The translations under genes and the position numbers were made by a program. 64,000 nt of DNA, taken from assembly GCA_012103535.1 (NCBI GenBank), contig WLWQ01000002.1:1178001-1242000 (forward strand). Direction: 5' to 3'. The DNA is from Pseudomonadales bacterium (GTDB lineage: Bacteria; Pseudomonadota; Gammaproteobacteria; Pseudomonadales; Pseudohongiellaceae). The notes below the pieces were generated by a model. That model did not search any database. It saw nothing but the letters and a program-made list of their open reading frames with translations, and had not been told where the DNA came from. Shown one piece after another: positions 1 to 9,058 of this stretch; position 1 is the first letter of the stretch; each line of letters starts with the position of its first letter.

Positions 1-24
1 GATCCTAGCGTAATTGCTATTCGA

Positions 25-327
25 TTAGTTTTTCCAGCCGTACTTATCCAGTGAAAACTTTCCTTTTATAAATACTATTCCTTCTTTTTCCAGTAGCGAC
101 TTTTGCAGCAAGTATTGCTTCGTTCCTTTTTTGAACGAAATAGTTCCTTGCGAATTAACAACTCTAAACCAAGGTAACTTCGTTCCCGCCGGTAGCATTT
201 TCATGGTATAGCCCACATAACGGGCATAGCCTGGCAATCCTGCCAATTTTGCTATCTGCCCGTAGCTGGCAACTTTTCCTTTGGGGATTTGATGAACGAT
301 TTGCCAGATTTTTTCTTTGTTGTTCAA
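25..327 (-). CDS. Alkyltransferase-like protein (ATL, MGMT-fold DNA-binding domain)
   Basis: 100-residue protein consisting only of the DNA-binding/active-site domain of O6-alkylguanine-DNA alkyltransferases. The N-terminal half has the helix-turn-helix segment (KGKVASYGQIAKLAG, about residues 16-30). The active-site loop reads PWFRVV where true alkyltransferases have PCHRV, so the acceptor cysteine is replaced by tryptophan. That is the signature of ATL proteins, which in known cases bind O6-alkylguanine without repairing it and hand the lesion to nucleotide excision repair. The length fits the ATL family (about 100 residues). It is divergent from fxsA with about 80 bp between the starts. 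Family assignment is firm; the role in repair hand-off is inferred from characterised homologues. Confidence 0.85.
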   Translation of the reverse strand: MNNKEKIWQIVHQIPKGKVASYGQIAKLAGLPGYARYVGYTMKMLPAGTKLPWFRVVNSQGTISFKKGTKQYLLQKSLLEKEGIVFIKGKFSLDKYGWKN

Positions 328-404
328 TTTTGGGGCTCGACAACACCGGATGTTTCAAGCGGTTCATGATAGAGTGTGCCCCTCAATTTGAACAGGTCCC
401 TAAA

Positions 405-917
405 GTGCGCTTTCTGCTCCTGATTTTTATCATTGTTCCGCTGGTAGAAATGATGCTGCTGTTTGAAGTTGCAGATGTAATCGGCGGCTGGTCTACTCTC
501 GCACTTGTAGTATTAACGGCAGTCATTGGAGTACAGATTCTAAAGAGGCAAGGTCTCTCGACTCTACTGCGCGCGCAACAACGGTTGCAGTCAGGGGAAC
601 TTCCAGCACAGGAGATCGTGGAAGGAATGATGCTGGCAGGAGCAGGGGCATTATTGTTAACGCCTGGTTTTATTACCGATACTCTCGGCTTCATTTTCCT
701 TACCGGGCCACTGCGCAGACCTATCGCATGGCGGATTATTCGATCCGGTGTGGTTAAAGCCATGGGGGCCGGCGCTAGCTCTGGAAGCTTCGAATTCCGC
801 TCCAGCCAGAGCCAGTCCAGCTACCGGGAACAGAGTAATGTTTACGAAGGGGAGTATTCAGAGGACGGCCTTTCCCAAATTGGCCCTCGAGAGCCAAAAA
901 AAGGGCCTAACGACTAG
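405..917 (+). CDS. fxsA: FxsA family cytoplasmic membrane protein
   Basis: About 170 residues, matching FxsA (E. coli about 158). Hydrophobic stretches lie near residues 2-20, 28-45 and 75-105, with the family-typical VIGVQILKRQG and LTPGFITDTLG segments, and then a hydrophilic, Ser/Gln-rich tail. Overexpressed FxsA relieves F-plasmid exclusion of phage T7 in E. coli; its normal role is unknown. I chose the GTG at 405 because the protein then begins VRFLLLIF like other FxsA proteins and an ACAGG lies 8 bases upstream. An in-frame ATG at 366 would add 13 residues. It sits directly upstream of groES, as in many gammaproteobacteria, but the groE operon has its own promoter in the intervening 273 bp. 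Confidence 0.88.
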   Translation: MRFLLLIFIIVPLVEMMLLFEVADVIGGWSTLALVVLTAVIGVQILKRQGLSTLLRAQQRLQSGELPAQEIVEGMMLAGAGALLLTPGFITDTLGFIFLTGPLRRPIAWRIIRSGVVKAMGAGASSGSFEFRSSQSQSSYREQSNVYEGEYSEDGLSQIGPREPKKGPND

Positions 918-1007
918 TTTCACTAGCCCTATTAACTCTAATAAAAACAAAGAGATACAACACTTCATTCTAAATAGCTAAAAAAATCGAGCTTAATTGG
1001 CATTAAG

Positions 1008-1037
1008 CCATTGAAATTTCCATGATTATCCCCATCT
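1008..1037 (+). promoter_or_regulatory. Sigma-32 heat-shock promoter of groESL
   Basis: The -35 region reads CCATTGAAA (1008-1016) and the -10 region CCCCATCT (1030-1037), separated by 13 bp. This nearly matches the RpoH consensus (CTTGAAA, 11-16 bp, CCCCATnT). It lies about 150 bp upstream of groES in the fxsA-groES gap, which otherwise shows no gene. The predicted start falls near 1044, giving a long leader before the groES ATG. Confidence 0.85.
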
Positions 1038-1190
1038 AGGGATGCAACAATTAACCTGCTGCAAGCCAGCGTATTTAGCGGCCTGTAGCTCCAGATTGGC
1101 AATGAGAATGAGCACCTTAGCCCAGGGGCTGAAGTGGTCACTTTTCTCAATTCTGATAATCAAAATTTTTGATTTAGGAGATCTAAAAAA

Positions 1191-1481
1191 ATGAATATCC
1201 GGCCTTTACAAGATCGTGTCGTAGTGCGACGCACGGAAGAAGAAACAACGACTTCAGGAGGAATCGTGCTGCCAGGTTCGGCCACCGAGAAACCGGCGCA
1301 GGGAGAAGTACTTGCAGTTGGCCCAGGCAAGCGCCTGGAAAATGGTGATACTCAGCCTGTTGATGTAAATGTTGGGGATACTATTGTATTTGGTAAGTAT
1401 TCCAGCAACACCGTCAAGATCGGCGAAGAAGAATTATTGATATTAAATGAAAGCGAGATTTTTGGTGTTATCGAGTCTTAA
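1191..1481 (+). CDS. groES: Co-chaperonin GroES
   Basis: 96 residues, the standard GroES length. The start [14 protein letters not shown] and the end ESEIFGVIE are diagnostic, and the mobile loop ([14 protein letters not shown], about residues 18-31) that docks onto GroEL is intact. GroES forms the heptameric lid of the GroEL folding chamber in the cytoplasm. GATTTAGGAG lies just upstream of the ATG. It is the first gene of groES-groEL, with 56 bp to groEL, and is driven by the heat-shock promoter at 1008-1037. Confidence 0.98.
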   Translation: MNIRPLQDRVVVRRTEEETTTSGGIVLPGSATEKPAQGEVLAVGPGKRLENGDTQPVDVNVGDTIVFGKYSSNTVKIGEEELLILNESEIFGVIES

Positions 1482-1495
1482 TCAAGCCTCATTGA

Positions 1496-3181
<1,686 letters not shown>

Positions 3182-3223
3182 AAATCGATCGCCTTGGAGG
3201 CCTAAATCCTCCAGCACTTCGTC

Positions 3224-3290
3224 AGCCCGAAATTTTTAATGCTCATGTATAGTCTTATACACTGCGCTTAAAGATTTCGGGCTTTCTCGT
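3224..3290 (+). terminator. Long stem-loop after groEL, probable terminator
   Basis: Perfect 10-bp inverted repeat AGCCCGAAAT (3224-3233) / ATTTCGGGCT (3274-3283), followed by a short T-rich run. Nested in the 40-nt loop is a second stem, TGTATA (3246-3251) / TATACA (3256-3261). A smaller GGAGG/CCTCC hairpin precedes it at 3197-3211. The loop is longer than in textbook terminators, so the exact termination point is uncertain. Confidence 0.6.
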
Positions 3291-3521
3291 TCTGGAGCAT
3301 TTATATCCTCCAAATCGACCGATTTTGTCTGCGATAACCATTGCTTCCTTTTCAGCAATCTCATTGTTTGCATTTGCCGCCTGCATAATTCATCGGTACG
3401 AGGATGCAGGTTGTATTGCCAAGAATTAGACCTAATTCGCAGGCGTTATTAGATAAAGCGCTAAAATTACTCCTACTATTGCCGTACTACTCCTTAATGG
3501 GTTTCACCTGAAAGGGCGCTA
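3291..3521. other. Non-coding gap between groEL and the acyltransferase gene
   Basis: The full intergenic space (3182-3521) is 340 bp. Beyond the groEL stem-loop I see no credible open frame, tRNA or conserved motif. The last 100 bp are A/T-rich and presumably hold the promoter of the acyltransferase gene, but no -35/-10 pair is convincing. Confidence 0.5.
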
Positions 3522-5330
3522 ATGAGTCAAGATCGGATTCTTCATATCGAAAAACTTCGAGCGATTTCCATTTTGTTGGTCCTTTTGTACCACCTGGAAA
3601 TTCCCGGTTTCAAGTATGGTTATTTGGGCGTCGATTTGTTTTTCGTTATCAGTGGCTATTTGATGGCCATGCTTTACGGGGAAATTCGGACTTGGGATGA
3701 GGCGAAAATATTTTTCCGAAAACGCTTCGCCCGAATTCTGCCTGCTTATTTTACGCTGATTATTGTAACTATCGCTGTAGCAATCCTGGTTCTATTGCCA
3801 CACGAAATAGAGCTAGTGATGACTCACAGTTTGTGGTCAGTACTATTGCTTCCAAATTTCGGATTTTGGCTGGATGCTTCTTATTTTGAGTACCTGTATT
3901 TTCGACCACTTCTTAATCTTTGGTCGCTTGGAGTCGAGCTTCAATTCTATTTACTGTTTCCACTGTTATTGTTCGTAAGAAGAAACACCGCACACATGTT
4001 TGCATTGATCGGAATTGTTTCGATTGTGCTTTATGCAATTACCAGTTTGATCGATTCGAATACTGCATTTTTTATGTTGCCGGGACGACTGTGGGAGTTT
4101 TTTGCGGGAATACTAGCCGCCAATTTGAGAATCAATCAAGTTGCCAGGCAAAAATTCTGGGGTTTGCTAGCAATTACGAGTTTAATCGCATTCTTGTTAG
4201 CGCTTTCTTTTTTTGAGATTGACTACCTATTTTTTGTTTCTCTTCTGGTTGTAGTGCTCGCTGCGATTACCATTAATTTTGGATTTTCCACAGGCTTGGA
4301 ATCCAATTTGGTATCTCGTTCATTGGTGCTTATAGGTCAGTATTCCTATTCAATTTATCTGGTGCACTTTCCGGTCATTGTGTTTGCTAATTATCTTCCT
4401 TTTGGTGGCACCATACTGCAGGCAAACAGTCTACTTAAGCTGTCGGCTATATTGGGATTGATAGCTGTTCTTTCTTATTTGCTTTACAACTTTGTCGAAA
4501 CGAGAACCCGTAGCAAATTTAACGGAGTCCAACTTTCCATAGCTTCGGCCTGTGCTGTAGTTTTAGTTGTCATAATGTTAAATCCGGCAGTTTCTTTAGG
4601 AAAGCGTAAGTTTTCAATTGTAGAGCTGACTATTTATAACGCCTTGGAAGATCGAGGGAGCTATCAGTGTGAGGGTGTCTCAATACTAAATGCACCTGGT
4701 GCCGAAAGCTGTCGCTTAGATAGATTGAGCAGCCCTCTGCGCAACTTTATGCTTATAGGTGACAGTCATGCGGATGCGATTAAGGACGCACTTCTAGAAG
4801 CTACGGAGCGTGCCGGGAACAGTCTTATTTATTACAAAGAGTACCGGGCCATTAGTGAATCATTTGTTGGCAACGAAGTTTTAACTGAAGCGTTGGATCA
4901 GCAGGTGGACACAATAGTAATTCACCAATTAGGCCAAGCAGATGAAGGTCAGGCGATTGAGAATTTCACGCGACTTGCGAATGAAGTTGCAATTCAGGTT
5001 GTAGTAATTTCACCAGTTCCTAGTTACGGATTCAGTATCCCGGAAAAACTTTTTAGAGATTACACCGAGAATGGAGTGTTAACTCTGATTGGTGATTTCA
5101 GCACTGAGCATGAGTCTAGAGTGGCCGGACTTAAAAGCAGGTTAGATATTATTCAATCGAATTACGACAATTTTCACTGGTTTGATGCTTCAGACTTACT
5201 TTGCGACCAGAATTGCTATATCAGCAATCCAGATGGGGGACCTCTCTACTATGATTCTAACCACCTGACACTAACAGGTGCGGAACGACTAAGCGCAATA
5301 TTTGAGGAAATAAACGAACTCGAAAATTGA
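3522..5330 (+). CDS. Membrane O-acyltransferase with C-terminal SGNH domain (OafA/YrhL type)
   Basis: 602 residues. The N-terminal half (about 1-350) is an acyltransferase-3 membrane domain of about ten helices with the family RAISILLVLLYHLE start and the FFVISGYLM motif near residue 40. The C-terminal part (about 370-600) is a periplasmic SGNH-hydrolase-like domain with the GDSHAD block near residue 410 and a late DSNHLT block supplying the Asp and His. Such proteins transfer acetyl or other acyl groups to LPS, peptidoglycan or exopolysaccharide sugars. It stands alone between two stem-loops, so the acceptor glycan cannot be inferred from neighbours. Single-copy surface-modifying genes of this kind are often strain-variable. 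Confidence 0.88.
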   Translation: MSQDRILHIEKLRAISILLVLLYHLEIPGFKYGYLGVDLFFVISGYLMAMLYGEIRTWDEAKIFFRKRFARILPAYFTLIIVTIAVAILVLLPHEIELVMTHSLWSVLLLPNFGFWLDASYFEYLYFRPLLNLWSLGVELQFYLLFPLLLFVRRNTAHMFALIGIVSIVLYAITSLIDSNTAFFMLPGRLWEFFAGILAANLRINQVARQKFWGLLAITSLIAFLLALSFFEIDYLFFVSLLVVVLAAITINFGFSTGLESNLVSRSLVLIGQYSYSIYLVHFPVIVFANYLPFGGTILQANSLLKLSAILGLIAVLSYLLYNFVETRTRSKFNGVQLSIASACAVVLVVIMLNPAVSLGKRKFSIVELTIYNALEDRGSYQCEGVSILNAPGAESCRLDRLSSPLRNFMLIGDSHADAIKDALLEATERAGNSLIYYKEYRAISESFVGNEVLTEALDQQVDTIVIHQLGQADEGQAIENFTRLANEVAIQVVVISPVPSYGFSIPEKLFRDYTENGVLTLIGDFSTEHESRVAGLKSRLDIIQSNYDNFHWFDASDLLCDQNCYISNPDGGPLYYDSNHLTLTGAERLSAIFEEINELEN

Positions 5331-5355
5331 ATTGCGGGGCAAGGTTTAGCAGAAG

Positions 5356-5392
5356 TGATCCTCATCCAACGCAATGGCGTTGGATGAGATCA
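5356..5392. terminator. Bidirectional stem-loop between convergent genes
   Basis: Perfect 12-bp inverted repeat CTCATCCAACGC (5361-5372) / GCGTTGGATGAG (5377-5388) with an AATG loop, extended by TGAT/ATCA across one unpaired base. It lies 26 bp after the acyltransferase stop and 22 bp after the stop of the convergent gene. There is no U-run on either strand, so it could also be a repetitive-element-like or transcript-stabilising hairpin. Confidence 0.6.
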
Positions 5393-5410
5393 TTGTGGAG
5401 AAAAGAGTTA

Positions 5411-6085
5411 CTACAGAAATTCGATAATCAGAAGCAGGGCAATCATTAGCCACACGCCACAATGGATTACTCCAGAGACACTGGTCATTGGCCCGGTCTT
5501 ACCTTTAATGCCATTGAATTCCAGCGCAGCTACAATAAGCAAAGTCAGCCCCATGGCGATCTCACTAGTGCCACCGTCTGACGACATTGGAATTCGACCA
5601 ATTCCAGTCAAGTGCGCTGACGCACCCATGAAGAAAAGCATGGGTAGCGAAAACAAGGTATTGGTGCGAGAAGCCAGTCCAGCCTTGGCTAAAGCCCCGG
5701 CAGCGGCGGGATTGGCTTCGCCACCCCCAATTACTTGGTCATTGGAGGCTATGACAATCTTTTGATTTGGCCAGATTATGAGCCAAACATTGAGGAACAT
5801 CAGAGTACCGAGCACCATGCCGATAGTAATGTAGTAGTTGATAGCGCCGCCGAGATAGGCAGCAAGTATTACACCCGACAGGAATGTAAAAAGTGCGCCA
5901 TAACGGAACCACCACAAGGCTCTGGGTACTAACTTAGAGATTGCGGAAGCCTTTGCAGAAGCATCGGTTTCCTTAAAGTACTCAGTCTGAACAAAGTTGA
6001 AATAGTAAAGAAGTCCTATCCACGCTACACCGGCGAAAAAGTGAATCCAGCGGAAGAGGTAGTTAATTAAATCACCAAATTCCAT
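5411..6085 (-). CDS. Urate hydroxylase PuuD-like membrane domain protein
   Basis: 224 residues with about seven hydrophobic segments. The start (LFRWIHFFAGVAWIGLLYYF), the middle block (LNVWLIIWPNQKIVI) and the pattern of membrane histidines (H15, the FFMGASAHLTG block, the VSGVIHCGVWL block) match the N-terminal membrane domain (Urate_ox_N) of PuuD-type urate hydroxylases. The cytochrome c domain that follows in full-length PuuD is absent, and no purine catabolism gene is nearby. The family match is reasonable; urate activity is doubtful. A heme- or quinone-linked membrane redox role is possible. It is convergent with the acyltransferase. Confidence 0.65.
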   Translation of the reverse strand: MEFGDLINYLFRWIHFFAGVAWIGLLYYFNFVQTEYFKETDASAKASAISKLVPRALWWFRYGALFTFLSGVILAAYLGGAINYYITIGMVLGTLMFLNVWLIIWPNQKIVIASNDQVIGGGEANPAAAGALAKAGLASRTNTLFSLPMLFFMGASAHLTGIGRIPMSSDGGTSEIAMGLTLLIVAALEFNGIKGKTGPMTSVSGVIHCGVWLMIALLLIIEFL

Positions 6086-6237
6086 TATTAAAGCCCCGAA
6101 TTAGTTAGTTTTTGTAATCGTTAGCACTGTATCGGTTGTCTAACGATGAAGCTGAAGTGATGTTACCATTAGCCCAGTAACTGCGCTATCTGGAGCCGGG
6201 GATGGTGTGTGATCGGTATTTTTAGGATAATAGGCCC

Positions 6238-7047
6238 ATGAATGACCAAGATGATTTAAAAGACATTCCACCGATGGTCCCCGAACGGGACGATGTAGAT
6301 ATCCACCTGAGTAATAAAAAGGCGCAATCCCAGGAAATTGTGCGTCCGAACTATTACACCCAAAAAGTGAAAGTCAGCACCTGGCCGGTGCGAATTATGC
6401 TCACCCTCTTGACCCTGGCGGTCGGAGCAGGTGGATATGGCGCCTACTATTTTTATGAGATATACCAAACCGACTTAAGACAGGCCGGCCTGCGTATTAG
6501 CGATTTGGAGATGGCCCTGGCATTGGCTGGCGAATCGGCGGAAGAGTCAGACAGCAATCTGATGGATAACATCAACAGAACCATCGAACAATACGATTTG
6601 CTTTGGGCGAATTGGCGTAGCAATAACGCGCAATTTGCTGACTTTGAAAGCGAAATTGCTCGCATAAAGCTGACCAACGAAGGACAGGATGAATTAACCG
6701 CAACGAATAGTCAGTCAATTGCTGCGACAACTCGATCTTTAATGGCCAATGAAGCCAATTTGAATAGTCTGAGCACTGACTACAATCAATTAGCTCAATC
6801 TATTACTGCTTTAAATTCCAGTATGGATGAACTAGGAACAATGCGCGGTGATCTCGAGAGCATTCGTGCTTCTCTTAACAGCGGCGACAGTACCGTTTTA
6901 GGATTAGTAGGAAGATTAGAATACATGGAGCAGTCGATGGAATCTGTGAATGCACACAGACTTCAAATCAATGAAACTCTATTTAGGCTGCAGGAAAGCA
7001 TCGAAGCGCTGCAAAGATCAGCTGGCGTTCCCAGTAGCGGAATCTAG
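6238..7047 (+). CDS. Uncharacterised single-span membrane protein with long coiled coil
   Basis: 269 residues, no family recognised. Residues 1-48 are a charged cytoplasmic-looking tail. One transmembrane helix spans about 50-73 (IMLTLLTLAVGAGGYGAYYF). The remaining 190 residues are helical and rich in Asn, Ser, Glu and Leu with heptad-like spacing, most likely a periplasmic coiled coil. The layout resembles envelope scaffold or division-associated proteins, but I see no LysM, SPOR or peptidase domain. It is monocistronic and convergent with the enoyl-CoA hydratase gene, 26 bp away. Confidence 0.7.
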   Translation: MNDQDDLKDIPPMVPERDDVDIHLSNKKAQSQEIVRPNYYTQKVKVSTWPVRIMLTLLTLAVGAGGYGAYYFYEIYQTDLRQAGLRISDLEMALALAGESAEESDSNLMDNINRTIEQYDLLWANWRSNNAQFADFESEIARIKLTNEGQDELTATNSQSIAATTRSLMANEANLNSLSTDYNQLAQSITALNSSMDELGTMRGDLESIRASLNSGDSTVLGLVGRLEYMEQSMESVNAHRLQINETLFRLQESIEALQRSAGVPSSGI

Positions 7048-7050
7048 TTT

Positions 7051-7087
7051 CCAGTAATCTATTTACCAGTAATCTATTTACCAGTAA
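7051..7087. repeat. 15-bp tandem duplication across the end of the enoyl-CoA hydratase gene
   Basis: CCAGTAATCTATTTA occurs at 7051-7065 and again at 7066-7080, followed by a partial third copy CCAGTAA (7081-7087). The repeat covers the last codons and stop (minus strand, stop at 7074-7076), so each copy restates the end of the coding sequence including a TAG. Confidence 0.9.
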
Positions 7088-7868
7088 ACACGGGACTACG
7101 TTTTTCAATAAATGCAGTTACCCCTTCTTTAAAATCCTGTCGCGAAGCGCAATCTGAAAAATATTCAGCTTCTGCTTGCAGTTGTGATTCAAATTCGCTT
7201 TCAAGAGATCGATAAAATAGCGCTTTGGTGTTTCCGTATACATGGGTTGGGCCATTGGCTAATCGAGTTGCGAGTTTTTCTGTTTCCTCGTCGATCTTAT
7301 CTGTGGGTACAACGAAGTTGATCATGCCCATGTCTTTCGCGGTTTGTGCGTCAAAGCGGTCCCCGAGTAATGCGATTTCCATAGCTTTCTTTATACCCAC
7401 CGCGCGGGGTAGGTGAAAAGAGGAAGAACCATCGGGACTTGTGCCTATTTTGCAGTAAGCCAGCGTGAAAAAGGCATCTTCAGCAGCAATGACTAGATCG
7501 CAAGCCAGTGCCACCGATACGCCGGCACCCGCTGCTGCACCCCGGCAACTGGCGATTATAGGTTTAGGCATTCTGCGCATAGCGAACATAATTGGATGCA
7601 GATCGTGAATGCGGAGAATGAATTCTTTACGGATTTCTTCCGAAGATTTCTTAATTGACTCACCCATACCTTTCACATCACCACCCGCCATGAAATGCTC
7701 ACCGGCTCCGTTTAGCACCACGCAGCGTACTGCTTCGTCTCGTTCAACGTCATGCAGCGCATCGCATAATTGAGCCCGCATTTCCATGCTCAAGGCATTG
7801 CGAGACTCTGGTCGATTCATGGTTAAGTAGGCAATTCCATTTGCAATATTGACTTCTAGATGTGACAT
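7074..7868 (-). CDS. Enoyl-CoA hydratase/isomerase family protein
   Basis: 264 residues, a typical crotonase length. The N-terminus MSHLEVNIANGIAYLTMNRP, the oxyanion-hole segment GAGEHFMAGGDVKG (about residues 57-70) and the block CRGAAAGAGVSVALACD (about 107-123) are crotonase hallmarks. It likely hydrates or isomerises an acyl-CoA in fatty-acid or amino-acid breakdown; the substrate cannot be read from sequence. The ATG at 7868 is preferred over upstream in-frame starts because AAGGAA sits just upstream of it. It is a single gene, divergent from tRNA-Leu. Confidence 0.88.
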   Translation of the reverse strand: MSHLEVNIANGIAYLTMNRPESRNALSMEMRAQLCDALHDVERDEAVRCVVLNGAGEHFMAGGDVKGMGESIKKSSEEIRKEFILRIHDLHPIMFAMRRMPKPIIASCRGAAAGAGVSVALACDLVIAAEDAFFTLAYCKIGTSPDGSSSFHLPRAVGIKKAMEIALLGDRFDAQTAKDMGMINFVVPTDKIDEETEKLATRLANGPTHVYGNTKALFYRSLESEFESQLQAEAEYFSDCASRQDFKEGVTAFIEKRSPVFTGK

Positions 7869-7970
7869 GTTGAATTCCTTCGATTTATTGCTGTTCTTAA
7901 TGGGTCCAGTATACCTTGCGGCTAATTTCATCACACTCATAGTGCAAGTTTCGGCATTGTTTAGGACATC

Positions 7971-7998
7971 TTGGCAAACCAATCTAGTTAGGTATAAT
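7971..7998 (+). promoter_or_regulatory. Sigma-70 promoter of tRNA-Leu
   Basis: TTGGCA (7971-7976), 16-bp spacer, TATAAT (7993-7998), followed by a GC-rich discriminator (CGCGCCC) typical of stringently controlled stable-RNA promoters. It lies about 40 bp upstream of the mature tRNA. Confidence 0.8.
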
Positions 7999-8040
7999 AC
8001 GCGCCCTCTTCGATGGTAATTAGGCCATCAGACTACCTGT

Positions 8041-8125
8041 GCGGACGTGGCGGAATTGGTAGACGCGCTAGATTTAGGTTCTAGTATCGTAAGATGTGAG
8101 AGTTCAAGTCTCTCCGTCCGCACCA
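8041..8125 (+). tRNA. tRNA-Leu (anticodon UAG)
   Basis: 85 nt including the encoded CCA. The acceptor stem GCGGACG / CGTCCGC, the anticodon arm CTAGA-TTTAGGT-TCTAG with anticodon TAG, a long variable arm (class II) and the T arm GAGAG-TTCAAGT-CTCTC are all intact. It decodes CUA and other CUN leucine codons. It stands alone behind a strong promoter, and no integrase lies nearby, so I see no sign of use as an attachment site. Confidence 0.97.
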
Positions 8126-8290
8126 TCTCAATTGCGATAAACCTCCGATCTAATTTTTAAATACCTGGAGCTCTCTAATTGGCACCGGTTGTAAAAGTCA
8201 AAATTTGGTACCTGCTGCTAGCGAAGCCTCTAGTCGAAGTTTTGTCCGCCAAAGTTGTTAACCATTCTCCAACTACGCTATCCTGAATTA

Positions 8291-9013
8291 ATGAAAGGCC
8301 GCGACAAAAAATCAGTCACGAAGAAAGATTCCGACCTGACAGTCTCCAGTAAGAATGATGTGCAACAGTTTCTATCGAAAGTTGCAGCCATGCCTAAAAC
8401 CGCAGGAGATGCCCGCTTAATATTTGCTTTAGATGCAACTGCAAGCAGGGAGGCAAGTTGGGATGTTGCCAGTCAATTGCAAACTGAAATGTTTTTAAGT
8501 ACCCAGTCTTTGGGTGGATTGAATATCCAGCTTTGCTATTTCAGAGGATTCGGTGAATTTTTTAATAGTGACTGGCAAAACAATGCGGATGAGATTGTGC
8601 AGACAATGTCTCGTATCAATTGCCAGGCAGGTGCGACTCAGATAGAGCGCGTATTGCGCCATGCGATCACTGAAAACGAGCACAATAAAATAAAGTGTGT
8701 TGTCTATATCGGTGATGCAATGGAAGAGAATATCGATATACTCGCGCAATTGGCAGGAAAATTTGGTTTACTAAATATTCCTATTTTCATGTTTCAAGAA
8801 AGGGGAGATCCTTTGGCCAGAAAGGCTTTTATGGAATTAAGTCGACTTTCTGGAGGTGCGTACTCTCAATTCGATCAGGCCAGCGCAGAACACCTGAAAG
8901 AACTGCTTAAAGCTGTAGCAATATTCGCCGCCGGTGGATTAAAAGCATTGCAGGATTTTAGTAAATCGTCATCCAAAGAAGTAAGATTACTCGAGCAGCA
9001 ATTAAAGTCTTAG
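8291..9013 (+). CDS. von Willebrand factor A (VWA) domain protein
   Basis: 240 residues. The VWA core runs from about residue 40 to 220. The metal-binding (MIDAS) residues are visible: LIFALDATAS (DxTxS in place of DxSxS), the Thr in AGATQIE, and the Asp in VVYIGDAMEEN. It is cytoplasmic, with no signal peptide. VWA proteins bind partners through a divalent metal and often work with AAA or Hsp70-type machines. The gene 45 bp downstream encodes a membrane J-domain protein, so the two may act together. I chose the ATG at 8291; a TTG at 8255 is in frame but less likely. The function of the family is not established. Confidence 0.8.
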   Translation: MKGRDKKSVTKKDSDLTVSSKNDVQQFLSKVAAMPKTAGDARLIFALDATASREASWDVASQLQTEMFLSTQSLGGLNIQLCYFRGFGEFFNSDWQNNADEIVQTMSRINCQAGATQIERVLRHAITENEHNKIKCVVYIGDAMEENIDILAQLAGKFGLLNIPIFMFQERGDPLARKAFMELSRLSGGAYSQFDQASAEHLKELLKAVAIFAAGGLKALQDFSKSSSKEVRLLEQQLKS

Positions 9014-9058
9014 AATTCTCTGGTTGCGACTATTCTTCTTACACCTTAAATTAAGCTT

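Noticed and set aside
383..763. 126-codon open frame on the minus strand
   Set aside because: Antisense to fxsA with composition driven by the fxsA codons.
8041..8125. tRNA-Leu as an integration site for a mobile element
   Set aside because: No integrase, direct repeat of the tRNA 3' end or atypical cargo is visible downstream.
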